In this document: positions 10,144 to 18,065 of the stretch, in pieces
Position numbering within the stretch: the first letter of the stretch is position 1
Layout of the letters: the number at the start of each line of letters is the position of its first letter
Source: Neomelitea salexigens DSM 19753
GTDB taxonomy: Bacteria > Pseudomonadota > Gammaproteobacteria > Pseudomonadales > Spongiibacteraceae
Direction of reading: 5' to 3'
Length of the DNA: 64,000 bases
Assembly: GCF_000422345.1 (NCBI RefSeq)
Contig: NZ_AULP01000001.1
Location: forward strand, 1 to 64,000
The notes under the pieces: generated by a model
Told to the model about the DNA's origin: nothing
Databases searched by the model: none
Seen by the model: the letters and a program-made list of their open reading frames with translations, nothing else
Position numbers and translations under genes: made by a program

Positions 10144-11996
10144 CGTGGCGTGAGCGCCTAACTCAGTCACCAGAGTGGGGGAACATCGAGGCCTGGCCGC
10201 GAATTGATATTCAAACTTTGCCTGAGAAGACGCGCAGCGGATTTCTTCGAAACTTCGCCGTCGTGAAGCAGATTCTCGATGGCCATCCCCTAACGGCTAC
10301 CGCTCATAAATTTGACCTTAATCCATCACGGGTGTCACAGCTACTCTCGCGAGCGTTAGCCGGTGAGGACGATGAGTTTCCGCCTCTCACATCAGGCTTG
10401 ATTCCGTTTCAACGCTTGGCCTCTTCAAAGCGACGGCTTCCATTACCGGAGCTAGGTACGCGTGGAGGCAATGCAAATGCCTTTCAGCATTTACTCCATA
10501 CTGTGCCAGGCTTGCAGAAACACCTGGATGCCCTCATCAAGTCGGCGGCAAGGCCACGCAAACATGAGCAGTTCTCGACGGTTCAATCATGCCACAAGTC
10601 TTTTATCGACTATTTGCAAGGAGCGAATTGGCCCCTCAACAGATACCCCTTCTCGACGCGTTCACTTGCCTATGAGGCGGTCAGACGTTATTACAATCGT
10701 CGCCTCGCCGATTTCACTCTTCCGAGCCCAAGGGCAACGCGCGTTATCCGGGGCGATCTTACCAAGCAGCACGCATTAGAGTACGTTGAAATTGACGGCC
10801 ATCAGGTTGATCTGACAACCCAGGTGTATTTGGTCATGGATGACGTGGAGATCCCCCTCCCCCTCCCGCGTGTTCACTTATATTGTGCCGTAGATATCGC
10901 TAGTGACATGATTCTTGCGGCCCATGTAAGCCTAAGCAAAACACCCAACCAGTTCGATCTTCTCTTTCTTTTGGAGAGAATGGTGGGGCTTGCACCGGCG
11001 CGTGCGTTACTGACCCCCGGGTTGACGTACCCTCCAAAACCCTTTGCTGTCGTAGATCTGCCCGATTATTGCCAAACGCTCGCGCCCGATACCATCAAAC
11101 TGGATAACGCATACGCTCATCACGCACTTCGTGTGCGAGAGTTTATCTGCAATCGCTTAGGTGCAACGCTTAGCTTGGGGATCCCCGCTGCACCTAAGAG
11201 CCGGCAGGCTGTCGAATACGCGTTCAAACGGATCGCTGAAATGGAGCACCGCTTCCCCTCTACAACGGGTTCACATGTACGTGACAGAAGACGGCAAAAA
11301 CGGCTAGCGAAGGCGCCGATGCTTAATTTGAAGACTTTTGAGGAAACCATTGAAGTTTTCGTCGCCGAGCACAACCAGCGCCAGCAAGCCCGACTAGGTG
11401 GGTTGAGCCCAATTCAATGGTTCGAGAATAATATCGGCCAACGGTGCCCTAGATTGCTACCCTCTGAGCTACGGTACGATGGAAACCCGTTCCAACAGAC
11501 GAAAGTCGTGCCCGTTAAATGTAACCTGAAAGAGCGTCGTCTTCCGTACGTTAATTTTTTTGGCGACCGATACTCCTCTCCTGAATTGCGAGCCTTGCGG
11601 CCACTCCCGAAGACAGTCACCGTGACTTATGACTGGCGGGATATCCGCTGCATAAAAGCTTATACAAGCGCAGGGCAACCCTTGGGTGAAATGCGCGGGC
11701 CGCGATCTTGGATGCATTTTCCTCACAGCGTTTTAACGCGACGGCATATTCGAGATGCGGTAAAGGCTCAGCGCTTCAAAGATAGAGACCCTCTCGGCGG
11801 CTATTTCAAATACTTAGTCGAGAATAAGCACATTCCTAAGTTTGCCCAAGAACTGATAAGGGTGTATCGCGAGTTTAGTCCGGAGGGGAACCCCATTGAT
11901 GTCCCTGTCGCAGAATCACGAATTAAACCCCACGGTCAGCTATCGCAGCTGGGCAGATTCAAGCCATGGTCACCAAGAATTGCCGGTAGAGGATAG
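10134..11996 (+). CDS. tnsB: TnsB-like DDE transposase
   Basis: This 620-residue transposase is of the Tn7 TnsB / Mu A / TniA type with an rve (retroviral integrase-like) core. The likely catalytic triad is Asp221 (VEIDGHQ), Asp324 (IKLDNAYAHH) and Glu361 (AVEYAFKR); spacings of 103 and 37 residues suit this family. A helix-turn-helix region near residues 45-72 (ILDGHPLTATAHKF, then PSRVSQLL) probably helps bind the transposon ends. A beta-barrel domain (KERRLPYVNFFGDRYSS, about 463-480) follows the core, as in Mu transposase C-terminal parts. It overlaps tnsA and is followed five bases later by the preferred tnsC start. Confidence 0.88.
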   Translation: MYLTWRERLTQSPEWGNIEAWPRIDIQTLPEKTRSGFLRNFAVVKQILDGHPLTATAHKFDLNPSRVSQLLSRALAGEDDEFPPLTSGLIPFQRLASSKRRLPLPELGTRGGNANAFQHLLHTVPGLQKHLDALIKSAARPRKHEQFSTVQSCHKSFIDYLQGANWPLNRYPFSTRSLAYEAVRRYYNRRLADFTLPSPRATRVIRGDLTKQHALEYVEIDGHQVDLTTQVYLVMDDVEIPLPLPRVHLYCAVDIASDMILAAHVSLSKTPNQFDLLFLLERMVGLAPARALLTPGLTYPPKPFAVVDLPDYCQTLAPDTIKLDNAYAHHALRVREFICNRLGATLSLGIPAAPKSRQAVEYAFKRIAEMEHRFPSTTGSHVRDRRRQKRLAKAPMLNLKTFEETIEVFVAEHNQRQQARLGGLSPIQWFENNIGQRCPRLLPSELRYDGNPFQQTKVVPVKCNLKERRLPYVNFFGDRYSSPELRALRPLPKTVTVTYDWRDIRCIKAYTSAGQPLGEMRGPRSWMHFPHSVLTRRHIRDAVKAQRFKDRDPLGGYFKYLVENKHIPKFAQELIRVYREFSPEGNPIDVPVAESRIKPHGQLSQLGRFKPWSPRIAGRG

Positions 11997-12000
11997 TGTT

Positions 12001-12978
12001 ATGCAAAAGTCGCAAACCAACAATTCAGCCGTATTGCCTCCTGACCATCCTATCTACAACCCGCGAGCGATGGTGATTGATACCCCCATGCTAACCGGTC
12101 TTGAGGAGACGGTACTGAGTTGGCTATGGTGCGGTCGAGCTGGTGGAATTGTGCTCGGTGACGCCCGGCACGGTAAATCTACGGCTGCTAGAGAAGTGAG
12201 CACCCGCCTGCGTACACGCTGCGGAGAACCAGTATCCAGCGTGTACATCTCCTTGGCAAAGCGTGACCTTAAAACAATTACCGCCGTTTTTAGAAACCTA
12301 TGGTTTTCCATTCACAACACCGTTAAAACCCGAGCAACCTCAGATGAGTTAGCTTACGACTTGGTTAACTACCTTGCTGACGAAGCCTGCCTCAACGCGA
12401 ATCGTCAGGTCGTTATCATTGTCGATGAAGCGCAGTACCTCTCAATTTCTCAGTACGACCCATTTATGGAACTCGGTGAAAAGTTACTGGCAATCGGGGT
12501 CAGCCTAATGGTTGTTTTTATTGCTAACTGTAATGAATACGACCGGTTTGTTGAAGAAGTGAGAACTGAAGAAGCGTTAGATAAATATCGCGGGCGATTT
12601 TTTAACGATTGCTACTACTTTACAGGCCTTCAATGTGTTGAGAACGTAAAAGCGTGCCTTCTGGAGTATGACAACTACAAGTATCCCGAGAGCAATAAAA
12701 AAACACTTACCGAGGTACTAAGGCCATATGATGCGCCCGATGGTTGGGAGATATGCTCTCTTGCGCCGTTGTTATGGGAAATATTTAACGACGAATACCG
12801 CAAGCCCCTTGGGCTTCGATCCTGGGGAATGCAGTATTTCACAACAACAGTCAATACGCTTCTTCTGGACTACTTTCCAAGGTACGGTCTCGGAGACTAC
12901 GAAGAGCGTGGGGAAATGATTCGACACTGCATTAATGTGTCTGGTGTAGTGCCCTCGAACGTTAAACTGGCGTCTTAA
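12001..12978 (+). CDS. tnsC: TnsC-like AAA+ transposition regulator
   Basis: This ATPase is expected to bridge the TniQ target selector and the TnsAB transposase. I place the start at the ATG at 12001 because it follows the tnsB stop by four bases and has a good ribosome binding site (AGAGGA), giving 325 residues. An in-frame ATG at 11896 would add 35 residues inside tnsB. Walker A is GDARHGKST (residues 53-61) and Walker B is VVIIVDEAQ with Asp142-Glu143. The segment FIANCNEYDRF resembles the sensor region of TniB/TnsC ATPases. It is separated from the tniQ gene by one base, which points to tight translational coupling. Confidence 0.85.
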   Translation: MQKSQTNNSAVLPPDHPIYNPRAMVIDTPMLTGLEETVLSWLWCGRAGGIVLGDARHGKSTAAREVSTRLRTRCGEPVSSVYISLAKRDLKTITAVFRNLWFSIHNTVKTRATSDELAYDLVNYLADEACLNANRQVVIIVDEAQYLSISQYDPFMELGEKLLAIGVSLMVVFIANCNEYDRFVEEVRTEEALDKYRGRFFNDCYYFTGLQCVENVKACLLEYDNYKYPESNKKTLTEVLRPYDAPDGWEICSLAPLLWEIFNDEYRKPLGLRSWGMQYFTTTVNTLLLDYFPRYGLGDYEERGEMIRHCINVSGVVPSNVKLAS

Positions 12979-12979
12979 A

Positions 12980-14398
12980 ATGATTTTTAACAAAGGGGAC
13001 ATCCTCAAACGGCCCGGCGAGAGCATATATTCACAACAGCGGCGATTTTATATCGCCAATCCCGCGTTGGAAGATAAGCTTAAGCAATGTCGGTCACGGT
13101 CTGGCAATAAGGCAGAGCGAGACGCCGCTCTCCCAAATTCGGATGACGGTGCCTCACAGGTTTTTAGGTACGCCAGCTCGACCTGCAACGGAATTGTCCC
13201 CATACGAAACTGTCGCTCTTGCGCTCGCCTTGGCTATCATTCAGCCCTGTATGACTTTCCTTGGATAGCTCTCTGTCCGGTTCACAACGAGCCTTTACTA
13301 ACAGCCTGCCCAGACTGCAAAAAGCCTTGGCCATCAAACTTCATGCGTTGCCAGTCGAAATGCAAGACCTGCGGAACACACCTCACGATGAGCGAGCTTT
13401 TCGAGCGCGGCGCGATGAAAGCCCCAGAGCAGTATATGATTAATGAGGAGTTGCTTGAGGATATCTACCTAATGAATAGCATCTCCTACCTATTTCCATT
13501 GAATGCATTATCAGCGAACTTTTCGCTTTACATGCATAGGCGAGGGATCCATCCAACGGATCTAGTCTACCCGTCCCTAGCGTGCCACTTGAATCCAAGT
13601 TTACGCCCGAAACTAGAGAAATACGGGATACCGCACGAGCCCATAAGAGCTGTAAGCGCTCGTGTGACGCCAACACCGGGTTTCGATCTTTCAGATGAGG
13701 CTTTTGATTATAGTCTTGAGCATTTCCTCAGCCCGCAGCAAAGCTGGGAAAGAACAATTCGGAATGTCGCGAGGCGAAAGATAATGAGGTTGTTACCCCA
13801 TGACTCTTTAGACCATACGCTCTCGGTGATATGCCACATTTCTGACTCTAATGTGCACAACAGGTACGACCACTGCCCATATTGCATTATTTACTCAATG
13901 TGGTGGCACTATATCTCGAGCAATAGAAAGCATGTTGTGCCTGGGCGCCGAAAATTTAGAGGATATTACTTCCGATGTCCCAGTGTTTGGAGCGACTTAA
14001 CACCTATCACGCCGGAACCCTTAAACTATGCAATAAGATGGGGGGAAACAATCTCCGGGCCGTATAAAACCTATTCAGTCCCTAGCAAGATATCAAAGTT
14101 AGTGTACTACTTGGATCTTCTCGCGTTATTTCGGTGTATCTATTGCAATGTAATGATCACTAAAGCCGCCGAAGATGCTCACTTAGAGTTTAATCAATTC
14201 GTTCAGCGCCGACTGAACCCATTCAGGGGGACATATTCTGGTTTGTGTCGTGACATAGCGTGGTTTTATGATGATGACTCGATCACACTTTATGTGCCAG
14301 AATCGGCTTTTAACGTGAGTCGCCCTGATATCAGCGATTATATAAACTTCGATGAGCCTTATGTGCCCACCCGCAACATGGGCAATCTAGAGGTATAA
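12980..14398 (+). CDS. tniQ: TniQ/TnsD-like target-selection protein
   Basis: This 472-residue protein has the TniQ zinc-binding head: Cys78-xx-Cys81, GYHS with His87, then CPVH (Cys99, His102) and CPDC (Cys110, Cys113), followed by a further CxxxCxxC group (124, 128, 131). TniQ/TnsD proteins recognise the target DNA and recruit TnsC. Its length is close to that of Tn7 TnsD (about 500 residues), longer than the small TniQ proteins of CRISPR-associated transposons, which suggests site-specific DNA recognition through the C-terminal part. A second Cys pair (CPYC near 300, CIYC near 380) is also seen. By eye the gene is more AT-rich than the core genes. No TnsE or second TniQ follows. Confidence 0.85.
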   Translation: MIFNKGDILKRPGESIYSQQRRFYIANPALEDKLKQCRSRSGNKAERDAALPNSDDGASQVFRYASSTCNGIVPIRNCRSCARLGYHSALYDFPWIALCPVHNEPLLTACPDCKKPWPSNFMRCQSKCKTCGTHLTMSELFERGAMKAPEQYMINEELLEDIYLMNSISYLFPLNALSANFSLYMHRRGIHPTDLVYPSLACHLNPSLRPKLEKYGIPHEPIRAVSARVTPTPGFDLSDEAFDYSLEHFLSPQQSWERTIRNVARRKIMRLLPHDSLDHTLSVICHISDSNVHNRYDHCPYCIIYSMWWHYISSNRKHVVPGRRKFRGYYFRCPSVWSDLTPITPEPLNYAIRWGETISGPYKTYSVPSKISKLVYYLDLLALFRCIYCNVMITKAAEDAHLEFNQFVQRRLNPFRGTYSGLCRDIAWFYDDDSITLYVPESAFNVSRPDISDYINFDEPYVPTRNMGNLEV

Positions 14399-14673
14399 AT
14401 ACCCCCTCCTCACGCCAGCTTTAGTGAAAGTAGAGCGCTATTGCTACTTATTGGCTATCTATAAGCAAAACTGGATAAAGATTTCACAACTTTCGGTGGA
14501 GCTACAAGCCGTCGCTCCATCGATAGCCGGTAATTCTAATATTCAGTCAATTAGATGAAGAATTAGAAATAATTTACTTAAATATCAATGCCTTAGGTTT
14601 TTGGTTCTGGTACCATTTAAAGTGAATTCAATGGATGGCCAATTTGCTCCCCCTTACTACGGCGGGCTTTTAG
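14399..14673. other. AT-rich probable right end of the Tn7-like element
   Basis: No gene is seen. It contains a TATCTATA (14456-14463) that is the inverted counterpart of TATAGATA at 9407-9414. It also has an inverted pair GGCTATC/GATAGCC (14453-14459 and 14522-14528), a small stem GGAGC/GCTCC (near 14498-14517) and TTCTAAT/ATTAGAA (14534-14540 and 14562-14568). Such repeat-rich, AT-rich sequence behind the transposition genes is what a transposon end looks like, but no terminal TGT/ACA with a 5-bp duplication could be fixed. Confidence 0.35.
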
Positions 14674-14940
14674 CTTTTTAACCACATAACGGCGTATTTA
14701 CGCTCGCGGGACCAACAAAATTTGGCTGCTTATCAGCAGGCGTTCGCCGAGCAAGATGGGAAAACCGAGGCCTATAGTGCCGCAGGCCTCGCCGCGCCGG
14801 CGCTTACCGCGAGGCAGGTGTTTTTGCTGCTGGAAGGTGCTCCGTCGAGTATGTTGATCCACCATGCCCCAGCCTACATTTCCGACGCGGGTCATGCCGC
14901 AGCAGCCCTTGTCGCACAACATGCATTAGAGGCTAACTAA
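14674..14940 (+). pseudogene. C-terminal remnant, probably of a TetR-family regulator
   Basis: An open frame of 88 codons ends at the stop at 14938-14940 but has no credible start; a TAG precedes it and TTG at 14722 is a poor initiator. The segment PALTARQVFLLLEGAPSSML, followed by an Ala-rich helix ending ALVAQHALEAN, resembles the ligand-binding C-terminus of TetR/AcrR regulators, which typically read ARQLxLLxEGA then end in an Ala-rich helix. The helix-turn-helix N-terminus is absent and was not found at the left of the region. The simplest reading is a regulator gene truncated where accessory DNA was inserted. The family call is from pattern only. Confidence 0.5.
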
Positions 14941-15010
14941 GTTGAGGCTAAGTAGAGGCGCCGCTTGTGTCGTACGTAAATTTGGTCGAGACTAGCTGCC
15001 TGATTTTAGG

Positions 15011-15763
15011 GTGCCTGTGTTGTTGAACCGACTGTTTGGCCTGTTATTGATATGTATGTGGTCTGGCGCTGCAGTGGCGGCGCCGCTGCGTATTGCTGTG
15101 GCCGCGAATTTCGCTCCCACACTGGAGAAGCTCGCCGCGCATTACGCGACCTTGGGTGGAGTGTCCCCCGAGCTTGTTCGCGGTTCGTCGGGCAAGCTGT
15201 ACGCACAAATTCGCCAAGGTGCGCCCTTCGATATGTTTTTCTCGGCTGATATCGCTCGCCCGAAAGCGCTGGAGGAAAGCGGCTTCGTCATCGATGGCAG
15301 CCGCCAGGACTATGCGCGTGGCCGCTTAGTGCTGTGGCCGGTAAATAAAGATGGGCAGCGTGAACTGGAGGCATTTCACTATTCGCGCTTTGCCATTGCC
15401 AATCCGCGTTTGGCCCCTTACGGGCGAGCAGCACAAGATGTTTTGCGGCATTTCAAGCTAGAAAAAGCGGCGGTAAAGCGACTGGTAGTTGGTGAAAATA
15501 TCGCTCAGGCCTACCAATTTGTGCATTCCAAAAATGCGGAGGCGGGCCTGTTAGCGCGCGCTCAGATGCCTCCCTCTTCCACCGATTATTGGTTAATTCC
15601 CGATGACTGGCACCGGCCGATCAGGCAGCAACGAGTGCTGCTAACTCGCTGTGACGATATTGAGGCTGCCCGGGCGTTTCTGGCGTTTTTACAAACCGAT
15701 ATTGCTAAGCAGATCATTCGCAACGATGGTTATCAGCTGCCCACAAGGGAGGGCGCAGAATGA
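15011..15763 (+). CDS. modA: Molybdate-binding periplasmic protein
   Basis: This 250-residue substrate-binding protein delivers molybdate (or tungstate) to ModBC. A signal peptide ([16 protein letters not shown] to VAAPL) is followed by [14 protein letters not shown], the conserved opening of ModA with anion-binding Ser/Asn residues. Then come [10 protein letters not shown] and [11 protein letters not shown], both characteristic of the molybdate-binding family. The start is the GTG at 15011; GTG at 15017 is an alternative two codons on. The stop overlaps the modB start by four bases. No ModE box or molybdenum-cofactor riboswitch was recognised in the short upstream stretch. Confidence 0.9.
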   Translation: MPVLLNRLFGLLLICMWSGAAVAAPLRIAVAANFAPTLEKLAAHYATLGGVSPELVRGSSGKLYAQIRQGAPFDMFFSADIARPKALEESGFVIDGSRQDYARGRLVLWPVNKDGQRELEAFHYSRFAIANPRLAPYGRAAQDVLRHFKLEKAAVKRLVVGENIAQAYQFVHSKNAEAGLLARAQMPPSSTDYWLIPDDWHRPIRQQRVLLTRCDDIEAARAFLAFLQTDIAKQIIRNDGYQLPTREGAE

Positions 15764-16455
15764 TGGGGTTTGATAGCCAGGATATGACCGCGCTCTTACT
15801 TACCCTGAAATTGGCACTGGTCGTCACTGTTTTACTGTTGGTGATTTCGACTCCGCTGGCTTGGTGGCTAAGCCGCAGTCGCTCTTGGTTGCGCGCTCCG
15901 GTAGCGGCGCTGATCACCCTGCCATTGATACTACCGCCTACAGTGCTTGGCTTTTATTTGCTGTTGGCAATGGGGCCGGAGGGGCCCATAGGCTACCTGA
16001 GCGAGCGTTTGGGAATGGGGAGCCTGGCGTTCAGTTTTACGGGCTTGGTGATTGGCTCCTTGTTTTACTCCCTGCCCTTTGTGGTACAGCCCATACAAAA
16101 CGCAATGGAAAGCATGGGCGAGCGCCCTTTTGAAGTGGCCGCCACCTTGCGTGCCGGCCCGGTTGACCGTTTCTTCACGCTGTTATTACCGCTGTGCCGA
16201 ACGGGGTTTATCACCGCGGCGGCGCTGGGTTTTGCCCACACGCTGGGTGAGTTCGGTGTGGTGCTGATGATTGGCGGCAATATTCCGGGTGAAACCCAGG
16301 TGCTCTCGGTGCAGCTGTATGAACATGTGGAAGCCCTCGACTACCCCCGTGCGCATCGCCTCGCCGCGCTGATGTTGGCGCTATCCTTTATTACCATGCT
16401 ATCGCTGCATGGGCTTCGCAGCGGCAAGCGCTCAGCAAAAGTATTGGGTTTCTAG
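15760..16455 (+). CDS. modB: Molybdate ABC transporter permease
   Basis: This is a 231-residue inner-membrane permease with about five transmembrane helices. The cytoplasmic coupling motif [20 protein letters not shown] (about residues 125-145) corresponds to the EAA loop that docks onto the ATPase ModC. The segment [20 protein letters not shown] is highly characteristic of ModB. The ATG overlaps the end of modA. Together with modA and modC it forms a standard high-affinity molybdate uptake operon that supplies molybdoenzymes. Confidence 0.92.
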   Translation: MMGFDSQDMTALLLTLKLALVVTVLLLVISTPLAWWLSRSRSWLRAPVAALITLPLILPPTVLGFYLLLAMGPEGPIGYLSERLGMGSLAFSFTGLVIGSLFYSLPFVVQPIQNAMESMGERPFEVAATLRAGPVDRFFTLLLPLCRTGFITAAALGFAHTLGEFGVVLMIGGNIPGETQVLSVQLYEHVEALDYPRAHRLAALMLALSFITMLSLHGLRSGKRSAKVLGF

Positions 16456-16457
16456 TC

Positions 16458-17531
16458 GTGGTAAAGCAGCTTTCAGGTCATTTTAGATTGGCGTTTCCCG
16501 GCGACAAGTTCGCGCTTGATGCCGAGTTTTCCCTGCCAATGGACCGTGTTACGGCGATATTTGGCCCTTCCGGTTCGGGAAAAACAACGTTGCTGCGCTG
16601 CATTGCAGGATTGCAACGCGCTCGCGGCGAGTTGTTTTTTGGCGACGCTTGCTGGCAGCAAGGGCGCCACTGCCTACCCTGCCATCGCCGGCCGATCGCC
16701 TACGTTTTTCAAGAGGCGAGTTTGTTCCCACACCTCAGTGTGGCGGGCAACCTCCGCTACGCACGGCGGCGCGCAGCGCCCCAGGCGCCGGCATTGGAAG
16801 AAGTAGTGGACTTATTGGACCTTGCCGCATTGATGTCGCACCGGCCAGATCAGTTATCAGGGGGAGAACGCCAGCGTGTGGCGATTGCGCGAGCGCTATT
16901 GATCGGCCCGGAGTTGCTGTTGATGGACGAGCCTTTATCCGGCCTGGATGACCGCAGAAAAGCCGAGATATTGCCCTATCTTGAAACACTCTGCCGCGCG
17001 TCGAATATTCCTATTCTGTATGTCAGCCACTCGGTTGATGAGGTGTGCCGCCTCGCTGATACCCTGCTAATGCTGGAAAACGGCAAAGTCAGCCACTACG
17101 GGCCAATGGAAGAGCTGCTCATGCAGCAGGTAATCGCCCGACCGGGCAGCGCGGATGTGTCGGCGGTACTGCGTGCCAGGGTGAACCGCATTGATGAGCA
17201 ATGGCAACTCGCGGAATTGGCCTTTAATGGGGGTGCACTTTGGGTACAACACAACGATGAAGCCTTAGGGAGCGAGCAACGCCTGCGTATTCGGGCGCAG
17301 GACGTGAGTATTAGCCTGTCGGCCCACGGCGACAGCAGTATTTTGAATGTGCTGCCCTGCTCGATAACGGCAATCAGTGATGAGGCGGTAGGCGCTATGC
17401 AGGTACTAACATTGCAGCTGGGTAGCGAGCGCCTATTGGCGAGGCTCACCCGGCGAAGTATCGACCACTTGGGCTTAACCGTGGGTATGTCGGTGTTTGC
17501 ACAAATTAAGTCGGTGGCGATCATTCGCTAG
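16458..17531 (+). CDS. modC: Molybdate ABC transporter ATPase
   Basis: This is a 357-residue ATP-binding protein. Walker A is GPSGSGKTT (near residue 35), the ABC signature is LSGGERQRVA, Walker B is LLLMDEPLSGLD and the switch His is in YVSHSVDE. After the ATPase domain comes a C-terminal TOBE (molybdate-binding) domain, about residues 285-357, which in ModC proteins gives substrate feedback. The start is GTG at 16458, two bases after the modB stop. It is the last gene of modABC and converges with the isomerase-like gene. Confidence 0.92.
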   Translation: MVKQLSGHFRLAFPGDKFALDAEFSLPMDRVTAIFGPSGSGKTTLLRCIAGLQRARGELFFGDACWQQGRHCLPCHRRPIAYVFQEASLFPHLSVAGNLRYARRRAAPQAPALEEVVDLLDLAALMSHRPDQLSGGERQRVAIARALLIGPELLLMDEPLSGLDDRRKAEILPYLETLCRASNIPILYVSHSVDEVCRLADTLLMLENGKVSHYGPMEELLMQQVIARPGSADVSAVLRARVNRIDEQWQLAELAFNGGALWVQHNDEALGSEQRLRIRAQDVSISLSAHGDSSILNVLPCSITAISDEAVGAMQVLTLQLGSERLLARLTRRSIDHLGLTVGMSVFAQIKSVAIIR

Positions 17532-17556
17532 GTGACAGGCATTTGGCGGGGCGGCG

Positions 17557-17943
17557 TTAGGGGGTTGTCATGTTCTCTTCACCCCAAAATGCCTTCATTG
17601 CACAGATTTTTCCGACGTCATTAAAGGTGAATTGGTCGATGACTTCCAGGCGCATTTCGCCGTTGCCGGGGTTGAGTTCTACCACAAACGGAAACACCGC
17701 ATGGTTAGCGGCTAAGCGCACCGCGCCCTCTAATCTTGCAGAAATGCCGGAACTAAATGCGGTCTTGTAGAATCCTAGAATAGCGTCCTTACCGCGAATG
17801 ACATCTCCGCCGACTGGGTCTTCCACGGTAGCGTTGTCATCAAAAAGTGCGTCAATTGCGCCGAGGTCGTGCTCAGTCAGCGCCTTGATATATGTTTCAA
17901 CGGCTGTCACTTTAGGGTTTTTACTCACAATTGCGGGCTCCAT
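17557..17943 (-). CDS. Ketosteroid (delta-5-3-ketosteroid) isomerase-like protein
   Basis: This is a 128-residue protein of the SnoaL/NTF2-like fold. It aligns by eye with bacterial steroid delta-isomerases: the Tyr of VETYIKAL (Tyr18), the general-base Asp of ATVEDPVG and the oxyanion-hole Asp of VIDQFTFN all match the catalytic Tyr14-Asp38-Asp99 of the Comamonas enzyme, and the C-terminal MKAFWGEEN matches too. These enzymes move a double bond in 3-ketosteroids by intramolecular proton transfer. No other steroid catabolism gene is in the window, so the physiological substrate is uncertain. It stands alone, converging with modC. Confidence 0.8.
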   Translation of the reverse strand: MEPAIVSKNPKVTAVETYIKALTEHDLGAIDALFDDNATVEDPVGGDVIRGKDAILGFYKTAFSSGISARLEGAVRLAANHAVFPFVVELNPGNGEMRLEVIDQFTFNDVGKICAMKAFWGEENMTTP

Positions 17944-18065
17944 CAGTTAGCCTAAGTGGATATTTTCAGTGTAACGCGGTATACCGATACGGGAAATCCG
18001 CTGATAGGAAATCACCGGAAAATTAGTCGTAAGGCTGAACCACAGCGGAAAAACACAGGTAATTT

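Noticed and set aside
11896-12000. Upstream start for tnsC at 11896
   Set aside because: It would lie 100 bases inside tnsB; the ATG at 12001 has a better ribosome binding site and follows the tnsB stop.
9448-14398. CRISPR-associated transposon (CAST) interpretation of the Tn7-like genes
   Set aside because: No cas gene or CRISPR array is near, and the TniQ protein is close to TnsD size rather than the short CAST form.
14941-15010. ModE box or molybdenum-cofactor riboswitch before modA
   Set aside because: The 70-base gap has no matching palindrome or structure.
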